NCBI GenBank assembly: GCA_003455945.1
Contig: DMPQ01000145.1
Span: 1-5,062, forward strand
Direction of reading: 5' to 3'
From: Planctomycetaceae bacterium
GTDB lineage: Bacteria; Planctomycetota; Planctomycetia; Pirellulales; Pirellulaceae
Length of the DNA: 5,062 nucleotides
Positions 1 through 5,062 of the stretch are shown here, piece by piece. A program made the translations under genes and the position numbers. Positions within the stretch are counted from its first letter, which is position 1. The number at the start of each line of letters is the position of its first letter. The notes under the pieces are model-generated. The model was not told the DNA's origin. It was given only the letters and a program-made list of their open reading frames with translations, and did not search any database.

Positions 1-6
1 AATCGA

Positions 7-40
7 GGCACGGGGACCCCTCGCTGACGCAGCGGGCTGG
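7..40 (+). repeat. 34-bp dispersed intergenic repeat, copy A
   Basis: This segment matches the reverse complement of 4878-4911 at 31 of 34 positions by direct alignment. It opens with GGCACGGGGACCCC and closes with GCGGGCTGG, both identical in the two copies. Inside is a 5-bp stem, CGCTG (22-26) with CAGCG (30-34), around a 3-nt loop. It lies 108 nt past the stop of the leftward oxidoreductase gene and is antisense to that gene's transcript. No open reading frame or transposase is nearby, so a dispersed 3'-end repeat is the most economical reading. Whether it recurs elsewhere in the genome cannot be seen here. Confidence 0.7.
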
Positions 41-45
41 GGAGA

Positions 46-61
46 CACGGAGTGCTCCGTG
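46..61. repeat. Short GC-rich hairpin beside repeat copy A
   Basis: CACGGAG (46-52) and CTCCGTG (55-61) form a perfect 7-bp inverted repeat with a 2-nt centre. Its right arm overlaps CCGTGCCTTC (57-66), which recurs exactly at 101-110, 44 bp further on. CCGTGCC at 57-63 could also pair with GGCACGG at 7-13, the first bases of repeat copy A, so two alternative folds compete. No T-tract follows on either strand, so this is not an obvious intrinsic terminator; it may be part of the same repetitive 3' element. Confidence 0.5.
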
Positions 62-89
62 CCTTCTCTGACCCCGGTGCCTCCGTGAG

Positions 90-112
90 AAAATTCCGAA
101 CCGTGCCTTCGG
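90..112 (-). terminator. Candidate intrinsic terminator of the oxidoreductase gene
   Basis: Read on the minus strand, CCGAA (112-108) and TTCGG (100-96) form a 5-bp stem around a 7-nt loop. AATTTTC follows directly (95-89), giving a short U run in the transcript. It begins 36 nt after the oxidoreductase stop codon, the expected place for a terminator. The stem is short and the U run has only four residues, so termination may be weak. It is one of the few AT-rich spots in an otherwise GC-rich region. Confidence 0.4.
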
Positions 113-148
113 CCTTTCCCCTGCGCCTCCCCCGCGCCTCCCGCACCG

Positions 149-1414
149 TCAGGCCGACTCGGTCGGCAGGTGCCGGTAAAGATCGAGCCCCGGTCGATCG
201 GCGATCAGCGTGAAGAGCGCTCGGATCTGATCGAGGCCGATCGACGGACGGTAGTCCGAACGACGGCCGTACGACTTGCGTCCGATCACGTAGTAGTTCG
301 GCTCGTGGTTGACCAGCGGCTCCGCCGACTCGAGACGCGTCGGTTCGGGCCCCGAGCGCTTCGCATTCAGATAGTCGGCCCACGCCCGCGGTCCCTCGGT
401 CTCGGGCGACAGATCGAGCTGCAGCTCGCGCGCGGACGAGAAGTCGGGACGAAAACCGGTCAGCGCAAAGATTCGATCGGACCTCAGACGATTCGGTTGC
501 GAGCCGACGAGATCGATCCACCATCCTTCCTGAGCCGGGCTGACCGACGCGACCTGAAGTCCTACCAGCCGTCGGATCAGTCCCGCTGCGACTCCCTGTT
601 CGATCCGGGCCATTCGCTCCGCGGCGCGGGGATCGGTCGAGACGAGCGGCGCCAATCGGTCTCCGAGCGAATCCTCTTCCGGATTCCCGCGCACGATCCA
701 GTCGATCGTCGTCTCGGGAGACGCTCGCTTCAGATCGAGGAGCGCGTCGAGTTGTCGGATCGCCGGCAGTTCGTCGCCGACGACCAGCAGCGACCGGTCG
801 GCCCACTCCCGCTGTCGCTCCTCATCCGGCAGGACGACATGACGGAGCAGGATGTTCGATTCGCTCGCCAATCGAGCGGCGCCGATCGGATCGAGCCCGC
901 CGACTCCCCATCCCGCCGGCTCGCTCTCGCCCCCTCCCGCATCGATCACGATGTCGCACTGGAGCCACTCTTCGTTCCCGTCGCGATCGGCGATCCGCAG
1001 CAGAAAGAGCTCGTCGAAGCGGTCGTCGAACGGAACGACGTCGCTCCGTCGCAACCCTTCGCGACCGATCTGGGCGACCGAGCGGCCGGGGCGGAGCGAA
1101 TCGACGACCAGATCGACTTCGGCTAGCGGCAGCAGGTACGAGCTCAGCCACTGCTCGACGGTGATCGTCGCATCATCCGCCGGGAATCGATGGTCGGGAT
1201 TCTGAGTCAGGATCGCGGTGCGTCCGAGCGGCGACGACAACTCGCCGAAGGTCCACGGCAGTTCGATCGGGCCGTACGGACGCAACGCCTCGCCGACGCT
1301 CGCCGATTCGAAGGTATCGACGTCGTAGCCGAGGAAACGGGCGTAGAGCGTCGCTTCGAGGCCGGTCGGGCCGGCTCCCACGATCGCGATTCGAGCAGGC
1401 GTGTCGATGGCCAT
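149..1414 (-). CDS. FAD-binding oxidoreductase, FMO/pyridine-nucleotide-reductase type
   Basis: This is a 421-residue, probably cytosolic flavoprotein. A Rossmann FAD site opens the protein: GAGPTG at 13-18 follows a short beta strand, and E36 (VDTFES) is placed to bind the adenosine ribose. TGFRPD at 319-324 is the ATG-like motif that closes the nucleotide domain in FMOs, lysine/ornithine hydroxylases and thioredoxin-reductase-fold enzymes. YYVIGRKSYGR (374-384) followed by a hydrophobic helix resembles the C-terminal FAD-contact segment. The second dinucleotide site, VVGDELPA (211-218), lacks the usual GxGxxG/A pattern, so NAD(P)H binding may be weak or lost. The only cysteine is C153, which excludes a CxxC disulphide reductase. 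Substrate is unknown; related monooxygenases and dehydrogenases cannot be told apart here. The ATG has no clear Shine-Dalgarno. It lies 149 bp downstream of thiO on the same strand and may share its transcript. Confidence 0.8.
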   Translation of the reverse strand: MAIDTPARIAIVGAGPTGLEATLYARFLGYDVDTFESASVGEALRPYGPIELPWTFGELSSPLGRTAILTQNPDHRFPADDATITVEQWLSSYLLPLAEVDLVVDSLRPGRSVAQIGREGLRRSDVVPFDDRFDELFLLRIADRDGNEEWLQCDIVIDAGGGESEPAGWGVGGLDPIGAARLASESNILLRHVVLPDEERQREWADRSLLVVGDELPAIRQLDALLDLKRASPETTIDWIVRGNPEEDSLGDRLAPLVSTDPRAAERMARIEQGVAAGLIRRLVGLQVASVSPAQEGWWIDLVGSQPNRLRSDRIFALTGFRPDFSSARELQLDLSPETEGPRAWADYLNAKRSGPEPTRLESAEPLVNHEPNYYVIGRKSYGRRSDYRPSIGLDQIRALFTLIADRPGLDLYRHLPTESA

Positions 1415-1505
1415 CGGCAGAGGTTCGTTGAAGGGGCGTCGGTCGTCGTCGGTCGGATCGCGCGGTCCGAGCGATCGCTTCGATGTCGCGTCTCGAACCT
1501 GCTCG

Positions 1506-1520
1506 CCGGCGAACGGCCGG
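1506..1520 (-). other. Small hairpin in the gap between thiO and the oxidoreductase gene
   Basis: CCGGC (1506-1510) and GCCGG (1516-1520) form a perfect all-GC 5-bp stem with a 5-nt loop, 43 bp past the thiO stop. No T-tract follows on the minus strand, so it does not look like an intrinsic terminator. It could be a processing or pausing site between the two genes, or chance in GC-rich DNA. I see no clear promoter elsewhere in the 149-bp gap. Confidence 0.2.
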
Positions 1521-1563
1521 ACAGCTTAACAGGATTCGATCGACGCTCCATCGGGGTGCCGAA

Positions 1564-2724
1564 TCAGGCGATCGCCGACCGTCCGTCGAGTGACGTCGCC
1601 GGACCGATCGGCGTCCAGCCGCGCCGCGGAAGAAACGGTCCCGGATCGACTTGCGGGGCGGTTCCGGTCATCAGATCGATCACCAGTTCGGCGGTCGCCG
1701 GCGAGAGGGTCAGCCCGCTGCGGAAATGCCCGGTCGCCAGCCAGATCCGATCGAGACCGGGGGCGGGACCGACATACGGCTGGCCGTCGACGCTCCCCGG
1801 GCGCAGACCGGCCCACGAAGCGATCGGCGGACGATCGTCGAGTCGCGCGAGCCAGCGCCGCGCGAAGCGTTCGAGTCCCGCGAGCCCTTCCGCCGTCGTC
1901 GACGCGTCGAACCCTGCCTCTTCTTCGGTCGAGCCGACGAGCAGATGGCCGTCGTCGCGCGGAACCAGATAGCGAGGCCCGACATTCACGATCGTTCGTA
2001 GCGGCGGCTCGGGAAAGCGATACAGCAGCATCTGGCCGCGGATCGGCATCACCTCGACCTTCAGGCCGAGCGGTTCGGCAAGACGCTTCGACCAGGCGCC
2101 GGCCGCGACGCAGATCCGCGCGGCTCGCTGCCGTTCTCCGTCGACGATCGCCGTCGCCTGCACGTCGTCCGCTTCGAGTCGCTCGACCGGGGCTCGTTCG
2201 TGCAGTTCGACGCCGGCTCGGCGACACGCTTCGGCGAGCGCCTTCAGATGGCGCGGATTGCGCAACTGCGATTCTTCGGGGGCGAACAGAGCGCGACGGA
2301 TGTCGGCTCCCCCTGCGGCCGCGGCGATCTCGGGATGACGCCGGCGGACCGCGTCGGGCGAGAGCGGTTCGATCCGCCAGCCTTCGTCGAGCCAAGTCCG
2401 TTCGATCGCCGCCAGCGAAGCCGCTTCTCCCGGGAGGTCGGCCAGGTAGAGACCGCCGCAGCGACGAAATCCGGTGTCGATCCCGGTCGCGGCGGTCAGC
2501 TCGCGAGCCCACGACGGATGGAGTTCGGCGGCGCGGCGACCGAGCGCGTCGAGCGGATGGATCGCTCCGGGACCGGGGGGCGGAGGGAGAAGCCCGGCGC
2601 CGGCCCACGAGGCGGCTCGTCCGAGTTCGCCGCTCTCGAGCACTCGGACCTTCAGCCCGCGGCGGGCTCCTTCCCACGCGATGCTCAGCCCCACGACGCC
2701 GCCGCCGATCACGATCAGATCCAT
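1564..2724 (-). CDS. thiO: Glycine oxidase ThiO (DAO-family FAD enzyme)
   Basis: ThiO oxidises glycine to iminoglycine (dehydroglycine), which feeds thiazole formation by ThiG in thiamine synthesis; it is a soluble flavoenzyme. The 386-residue length is near the family norm. The N-terminus carries the Rossmann motif GGGVVG (7-12) and the ribose-binding acidic residue E30 (VLES). CVAAGAWS (205-212), RGQM (229-232), YLVPRDDGHLLVGSTEE (252-268), WAGLRPGS (304-311) and GHFRSGLTLSPATAEL (332-347) are the successive DAO/ThiO signatures. R308 sits where the family's substrate-carboxylate arginine is found. A proline-rich turn (PPPPGPG, 47-53) follows the FAD-binding segment. The ATG is backed by a GGAG 9 nt upstream. 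No other thiamine gene (thiS, thiG, thiC, thiE) is visible, so ThiO rests on sequence alone; a related D-amino-acid or sarcosine-type oxidase is the main alternative. Confidence 0.82.
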   Translation of the reverse strand: MDLIVIGGGVVGLSIAWEGARRGLKVRVLESGELGRAASWAGAGLLPPPPGPGAIHPLDALGRRAAELHPSWARELTAATGIDTGFRRCGGLYLADLPGEAASLAAIERTWLDEGWRIEPLSPDAVRRRHPEIAAAAGGADIRRALFAPEESQLRNPRHLKALAEACRRAGVELHERAPVERLEADDVQATAIVDGERQRAARICVAAGAWSKRLAEPLGLKVEVMPIRGQMLLYRFPEPPLRTIVNVGPRYLVPRDDGHLLVGSTEEEAGFDASTTAEGLAGLERFARRWLARLDDRPPIASWAGLRPGSVDGQPYVGPAPGLDRIWLATGHFRSGLTLSPATAELVIDLMTGTAPQVDPGPFLPRRGWTPIGPATSLDGRSAIA

Positions 2725-2733
2725 GAGGGGCGT

Positions 2734-2737
2734 CTCC
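2734..2737 (-). promoter_or_regulatory. Shine-Dalgarno-like GGAG before thiO
   Basis: On the minus strand GGAG (2737-2734) lies 9 nt before the thiO ATG at 2724-2722. It supports that start, and is the only convincing ribosome-binding site among the three genes in the window. Confidence 0.5.
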
Positions 2738-2763
2738 GAAACCGGGGGGAAAACGAGGGGCGA

Positions 2764-2778
2764 TCGCGATATTCGCGA
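2764..2778. promoter_or_regulatory. Dyad TCGCGA-N3-TCGCGA upstream of thiO
   Basis: TCGCGA occurs at 2764-2769 and 2773-2778, separated by TAT. Each arm is itself palindromic, so the site is both a direct and an inverted repeat. It is centred 47 bp upstream of the thiO ATG, where a repressor site or the promoter -10 region could lie. No regulator in the window is assigned to it. The role as an operator is inference. Confidence 0.35.
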
Positions 2779-2808
2779 CGATGACGGGCGCGGCGACCTC
2801 GTGGGGAG

Positions 2809-2821
2809 GTCCGAATCGGAC
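2809..2821. promoter_or_regulatory. 13-bp palindrome, candidate operator site 1
   Basis: GTCCGAATCGGAC is a perfect 6+1+6 inverted repeat. Its core CCGAATCGG (2811-2819) recurs at 2868-2876 inside a second palindrome. An 11-bp palindrome, CTCGGGCCGAG, abuts it and shares base 2821. Two like-centred dyads in a divergent promoter region suggest a dimeric DNA-binding protein, though the genome's general liking for CGA/TCG words raises the chance of coincidence. Confidence 0.4.
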
Positions 2822-2865
2822 TCGGGCCGAGCCGCGAACGGTCCGGTGAGGTAGGAACTCCGAGG

Positions 2866-2878
2866 CGCCGAATCGGCG
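2866..2878. promoter_or_regulatory. 13-bp palindrome, candidate operator site 2
   Basis: CGCCGAATCGGCG is a perfect 6+1+6 inverted repeat sharing the core CCGAATCGG and the central A with the palindrome at 2809-2821. The two centres are 57 bp apart. This site lies about 87 bp upstream of the kinase's candidate -35 element and about 140 bp from the thiO start. Confidence 0.4.
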
Positions 2879-2964
2879 GGCGACAGCGGAATTCCCGCGT
2901 CAGGCCCGGTCTCGGTCGGACAGCCGTCGGCGGAAATCCCTCAAACTCCTTACGGACGGGGCGT

Positions 2965-2993
2965 TTGGCAAAACCGTCGCCTTGGCCCATGAT
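2965..2993 (+). promoter_or_regulatory. Candidate sigma-70-type promoter for the kinase gene
   Basis: TTGGCA (2965-2970) matches 5 of 6 bases of the -35 consensus. After a 17-bp spacer, CATGAT (2988-2993) matches 4 of 6 of the -10 consensus. Transcription would start near base 3000, giving a leader of about 85 nt before the kinase ATG. The AAAA just after the -35 box (2970-2973) stands out in this GC-rich stretch. This is a pattern match only, and planctomycete promoters are poorly defined. Confidence 0.35.
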
Positions 2994-3085
2994 GAAGCGT
3001 CCGCGCGGGGGGCGGCACCGAGATCGCGGGCGTCGTTCCGCGGCTGAGGCCCCTCGCCGCCGTTCAATATCCCCACGACCCCGCG

Positions 3086-4852
3086 ATGACAAAAGTCGGC
3101 ATCCGCAGATTCGTCGACGCGCTGCAGCACAGCGGCCTGGCGCCGGTGGATGTGCTGCGCGATGCGCTGACGCGATGCCGCGATCGGACCGGCAAGCCGC
3201 TGAGCGATTCCCAGCAACTGGCCGACTTTCTGGTCGCCGAGGGGATCATCACGCCGTGGCATCGCGAGAAGCTGCTGACCGGCAAGTACAAGGGATTCGT
3301 CGTCGGCGACTGGATCCTGCAGCGGCACATCGGCACCGGCGGCATGAGCACCGTCTATCTGGCTCGGCATCGGACCGACGGACGCCACTGCGCCATCAAG
3401 GTCCTGCCGAGAAAGCGGGTCACCGAGCGGTCGTACCTGCAGCGCTTTCGCCATGAAGCGGAAGCGACGCGGCGTCTGAACCACCCGAACATCGTCAAGG
3501 CGTACGAGTTCGGCGAGGACCATGGCACCTTCTACTTCGTCATGGAATTCGTCGAAGGGAAGGACCTCGCCGAAACGGTCAAGCGCGACGGGCCGCTCGA
3601 CTTCGTCGTCGCCGTCCGCCTGGCCGCTCAGACCGCTCGCGCACTCCACTACGCCCATCGCCAGCGCCTGATCCATCGCGACATCAAGCCGGGTAACCTG
3701 CTGATCGACGTGCGCGGCAACGTCAAGCTGCTCGATCTCGGACTGGCGATGTCTTCGGAGGACAAGACGTCGCTGACGCGGATGTACAACGAGCGCGTCA
3801 TCGGAACGGCCGACTATCTGTCGCCCGAACAGGCGGTCGACAGTCATCGGATCGATCATCGCTCGGACGTCTACAGTCTCGGCTGCACTCTCTATTTCAT
3901 GCTGACCGGTCACGCGCCGTTTCCGAGCGGCTCGCTGGCCGAGCGGATCGCATCGCACCAGGCGACCGAACCGAAGGACATCCGCGCGAGTCGCCCGAAC
4001 TGCCCGGTCGACCTGATCGGGATCGTCCGGCGGATGATGACCAAGCGGGTCGAAGATCGGTATCAGGATGCCGAACAGGTCGCCCGTGCCCTCGAGCAGT
4101 GGCTCGCGGCGAGAGGCCTGTCGGTCGATGCGGCGACCGAGACGCCGGCGGCAGGGATCGAGCAGCGCGACGTTGCGAAGAAGCCTCGGGGCGAGCGACG
4201 TTCGAGTCGCTCGGAACCGACGGCCGCAGGGAGCGACGCGACCAGAACGCGCACCGAGACCAAGGCGCCGACCGTCGTTGCGGACGAAGGGAGTACCGAA
4301 ACGCGAGCCGAACGAAAGAGCGGCTCCCGACGCACTGCGTCGAACGACGCGCCATCGAACGACGCACCATCGAACGACGCGAGGCCGAACGTCGCGAAGC
4401 CGCAGATCGCGAAGCCGAAGTCGAACGGTAGCGGGAGCGGCTCCGACCTTTCCGCGGCGAACGGTCGATCCGGCTCGTCGTCCGATGCCTTGGCCGAACG
4501 AAGCGATGCTCCGACATTCGAACCGGTCCCGCTCGCTCCGCTTCCCGACGACGCTTCTGCGGCCTCGATCGCGGTCGATTCGATCGACCCGATGGCTCCT
4601 GCGCTGAAGGGGCCGGGGGAGGGACGGAGAGCGGCCGTCGAACCGCCGGCGCCGGCAACTCGCTGGATCGCCGGTGCATCGGTCGAGATCGTGCCGCTCG
4701 ACGTGAAGCGAGCGACCGCGACCGGACGCGATTCGCAGCGCGAGTCGAAACGTTCGGCGCTGCTCAACGACTGGCGAGTCTGGTTGCTGATCGCCGTCGG
4801 CTTCTTCGCGATGCTGCTGCTCGTCCTGATGCTGGTCGTCATCGCTCTCTGA
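3086..4852 (+). CDS. Tail-anchored Hanks-type serine/threonine protein kinase
   Basis: This 588-residue kinase phosphorylates proteins on Ser/Thr and should sit on the inner face of the cytoplasmic membrane. Residues 1-75 are a planctomycete-style leader. The kinase domain spans about 77-340: glycine loop GTGGMS (83-88), lysine K105 (CAIKVL), helix-C E124, HRDIKPGN (197-204) with catalytic D199, K201 and N204, metal-binding D217 in DLG (217-219), GTADYLSPEQ (240-249), D261 in SDVYSLG and R325. All catalytic residues are present, so it should be active. DLG replaces DFG. T228, S229 and T231 are possible activation-loop phosphosites. Residues 341-560 are a low-complexity, probably disordered linker rich in Ser, Ala, Pro and charged residues. 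One hydrophobic helix (565-588) ends the protein, leaving no external sensor domain. The ATG lacks a Shine-Dalgarno, but an in-frame stop at 2993 with no ATG, GTG or TTG between fixes it. The substrate is unknown. Confidence 0.92.
   Translation: MTKVGIRRFVDALQHSGLAPVDVLRDALTRCRDRTGKPLSDSQQLADFLVAEGIITPWHREKLLTGKYKGFVVGDWILQRHIGTGGMSTVYLARHRTDGRHCAIKVLPRKRVTERSYLQRFRHEAEATRRLNHPNIVKAYEFGEDHGTFYFVMEFVEGKDLAETVKRDGPLDFVVAVRLAAQTARALHYAHRQRLIHRDIKPGNLLIDVRGNVKLLDLGLAMSSEDKTSLTRMYNERVIGTADYLSPEQAVDSHRIDHRSDVYSLGCTLYFMLTGHAPFPSGSLAERIASHQATEPKDIRASRPNCPVDLIGIVRRMMTKRVEDRYQDAEQVARALEQWLAARGLSVDAATETPAAGIEQRDVAKKPRGERRSSRSEPTAAGSDATRTRTETKAPTVVADEGSTETRAERKSGSRRTASNDAPSNDAPSNDARPNVAKPQIAKPKSNGSGSGSDLSAANGRSGSSSDALAERSDAPTFEPVPLAPLPDDASAASIAVDSIDPMAPALKGPGEGRRAAVEPPAPATRWIAGASVEIVPLDVKRATATGRDSQRESKRSALLNDWRVWLLIAVGFFAMLLLVLMLVVIAL
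4340..4384 (+). repeat. In-frame 15-bp tandem repeat, three copies, in the kinase linker
   Basis: Three consecutive 15-bp units, TCGAACGACGCGCCA and close variants (4340-4354, 4355-4369, 4370-4384), encode SNDAP, SNDAP and SNDAR at residues 419-433. The second unit has one change and the third diverges only in its last four bases. A degenerate fourth unit (4385-4399) gives PNVAK, followed by an AKP echo (437-439 and 442-444). The unit length is a multiple of three, so copy-number change would shorten or lengthen the linker without a frameshift. Confidence 0.8.
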
Positions 4853-4877
4853 CGATCGAGTCTTCGTCGGCGCCCCG

Positions 4878-4911
4878 CCAGCCCGCCGAGTCAGCAAGGG
4901 GTCCCCGTGCC
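4878..4911 (-). repeat. 34-bp dispersed intergenic repeat, copy B (inverted)
   Basis: Read on the minus strand this matches 7-40 at 31 of 34 positions. The first 15 bases and the last 9 are identical; differences fall at repeat positions 16, 23 and 25. It begins 25 nt past the kinase stop and, like copy A, is antisense to the gene just upstream. In the GGCACGG... orientation the internal stem becomes TGCTG/CGGCG, keeping five pairs through two G-U wobbles. Confidence 0.7.
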
Positions 4912-4942
4912 CCTGGGTCGGTGGTCGCATCGCCCCTGCGTG

Positions 4943-4969
4943 GGCCCGCGTCGTCCCCGACGCGCGGCC
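4943..4969 (+). terminator. Strong GC hairpin downstream of the kinase, possible 3'-end structure
   Basis: CGCGTCG (4947-4953) and CGACGCG (4958-4964) form a perfect 7-bp stem with a TCCC tetraloop. GGCC (4943-4946) pairs with GGCC (4966-4969) across a single bulged C, extending it to 11 bp. CATCGC (4928-4933) and GCGATG (4972-4977) could close an outer stem. It starts 91 nt past the kinase stop. No T-tract follows, so it could be a Rho-assisted or transcript-stabilising end rather than a classical intrinsic terminator. Bases 4978-5062 show no further feature. Confidence 0.35.
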
Positions 4970-5062
4970 GTGCGATGTCGGGTACCGAGAAACGTGGCGA
5001 CGCGATCGGTGTCGACGTCTCACTCCGGCCGTTCGGTGACGATTCCGGTCCGACTCGTCACT

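Larger units (their letters stand above)
2725..3085. other. Divergent intergenic region between thiO and the kinase gene
   Basis: These 361 bp separate two outward-facing starts and must hold the promoters of thiO (left) and the kinase (right). Visible contents are three perfect dyads (2764-2778, 2809-2821, 2866-2878), an 11-bp palindrome CTCGGGCCGAG (2821-2831) abutting the second dyad, and a sigma-70-like promoter facing the kinase (2965-2993). The kinase leader downstream of that promoter contains GGCGGC (3011-3016) and its complement GCCGCC (3056-3061), a possible long-range stem. No convincing thiO promoter hexamers and no coding region were found. Reading frames crossing the region have no recognisable motifs. 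Confidence 0.7.

Noticed and set aside
170..1126. A 318-codon plus-strand open frame opposite the oxidoreductase
   Set aside because: The translation is Arg/Asp-rich without motifs, while the minus strand has clear FAD-binding signatures. It is a GC-driven shadow.
1526..2726. Long open frames on both strands overlapping thiO (minus 1526-2677, plus 1590-2726)
   Set aside because: Both give Arg/Ser-rich low-complexity translations. The thiO frame alone shows family motifs along its whole length.
2946..2951. AAGGAG on the minus strand, a strong Shine-Dalgarno match
   Set aside because: No ATG or GTG follows at a workable distance; a TTG 1 nt away is too close. No coding frame with motifs begins there.
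2725..3085. TPP riboswitch upstream of thiO
   Set aside because: I looked on the minus strand for the CTGAGA and the ACC-TGATC...GTAATACCAGCG-type conserved segments and found neither. The CTGAGG at 3044-3049 is on the wrong strand and lacks the partner segment.
2965..3456. Plus-strand open frame starting at 2965 and overlapping the kinase start
   Set aside because: It is out of frame with the kinase, begins inside the likely promoter and encodes an Arg-rich sequence without motifs.
7..4911. A composite transposon bounded by the 34-bp inverted repeats
   Set aside because: No transposase or integrase lies between them, no target-site duplication is visible outside them, and the genes inside look like ordinary chromosomal genes. 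Repeats with three differences and internal stems fit a dispersed element better.
2900..5023. A 707-codon minus-strand open frame covering the whole kinase gene
   Set aside because: It lies opposite a gene with a full set of kinase motifs. Its translation is Arg-rich, has no recognisable domain and runs through both non-coding flanks. High GC leaves few stops in this antisense frame.
4978..5062. Start of a further gene at the right edge
   Set aside because: No start codon with a convincing open frame or recognisable protein sequence is visible in these last 85 bases.

Overview
This window looks like a piece of a high-GC planctomycete (Planctomycetota) chromosome. The main reason is the serine/threonine kinase at the right. 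Its leader of about 75 residues (a short helical region ending in a TPW..KLL.GKYKGF-type segment just before the glycine-rich loop), its DLG in place of DFG, and its long low-complexity linker to a membrane segment are typical of planctomycete Hanks-type kinases. Weak or missing Shine-Dalgarno sequences on two of the three genes fit this. The assignment is inference from protein style; the window has no rRNA or other phylogenetic marker.

Layout. Bases 1-148 are a non-coding 3' region holding a 34-bp repeat, short GC-rich hairpins and a terminator-like stem-loop for the leftward gene. Bases 149-1414 (minus) encode a 421-residue FAD-binding oxidoreductase of the FMO/pyridine-nucleotide-reductase type. 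After a 149-bp gap, bases 1564-2724 (minus) encode a 386-residue DAO-family flavoenzyme that reads as the glycine oxidase ThiO of thiamine thiazole synthesis. Bases 2725-3085 are a 361-bp divergent promoter region with three short perfect dyads and a sigma-70-like promoter facing the kinase. Bases 3086-4852 (plus) encode a 588-residue tail-anchored Ser/Thr kinase. Bases 4853-5062 are non-coding, with a second, inverted copy of the 34-bp repeat and a strong GC hairpin.

The two leftward genes both encode flavoproteins and could be co-transcribed (thiO first), but the 149-bp gap leaves this open. The kinase is divergent and nothing in the sequence ties its substrate to the flavoproteins. I see no defence system, mobile-element gene, CRISPR array or tRNA. 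The points most worth a second look are the near-identical 34-bp repeats lying antisense to the 3' ends of both outer genes, whose stem differences all preserve G-U pairing, and the pair of 13-bp palindromes with a shared 9-bp core in the divergent promoter region.
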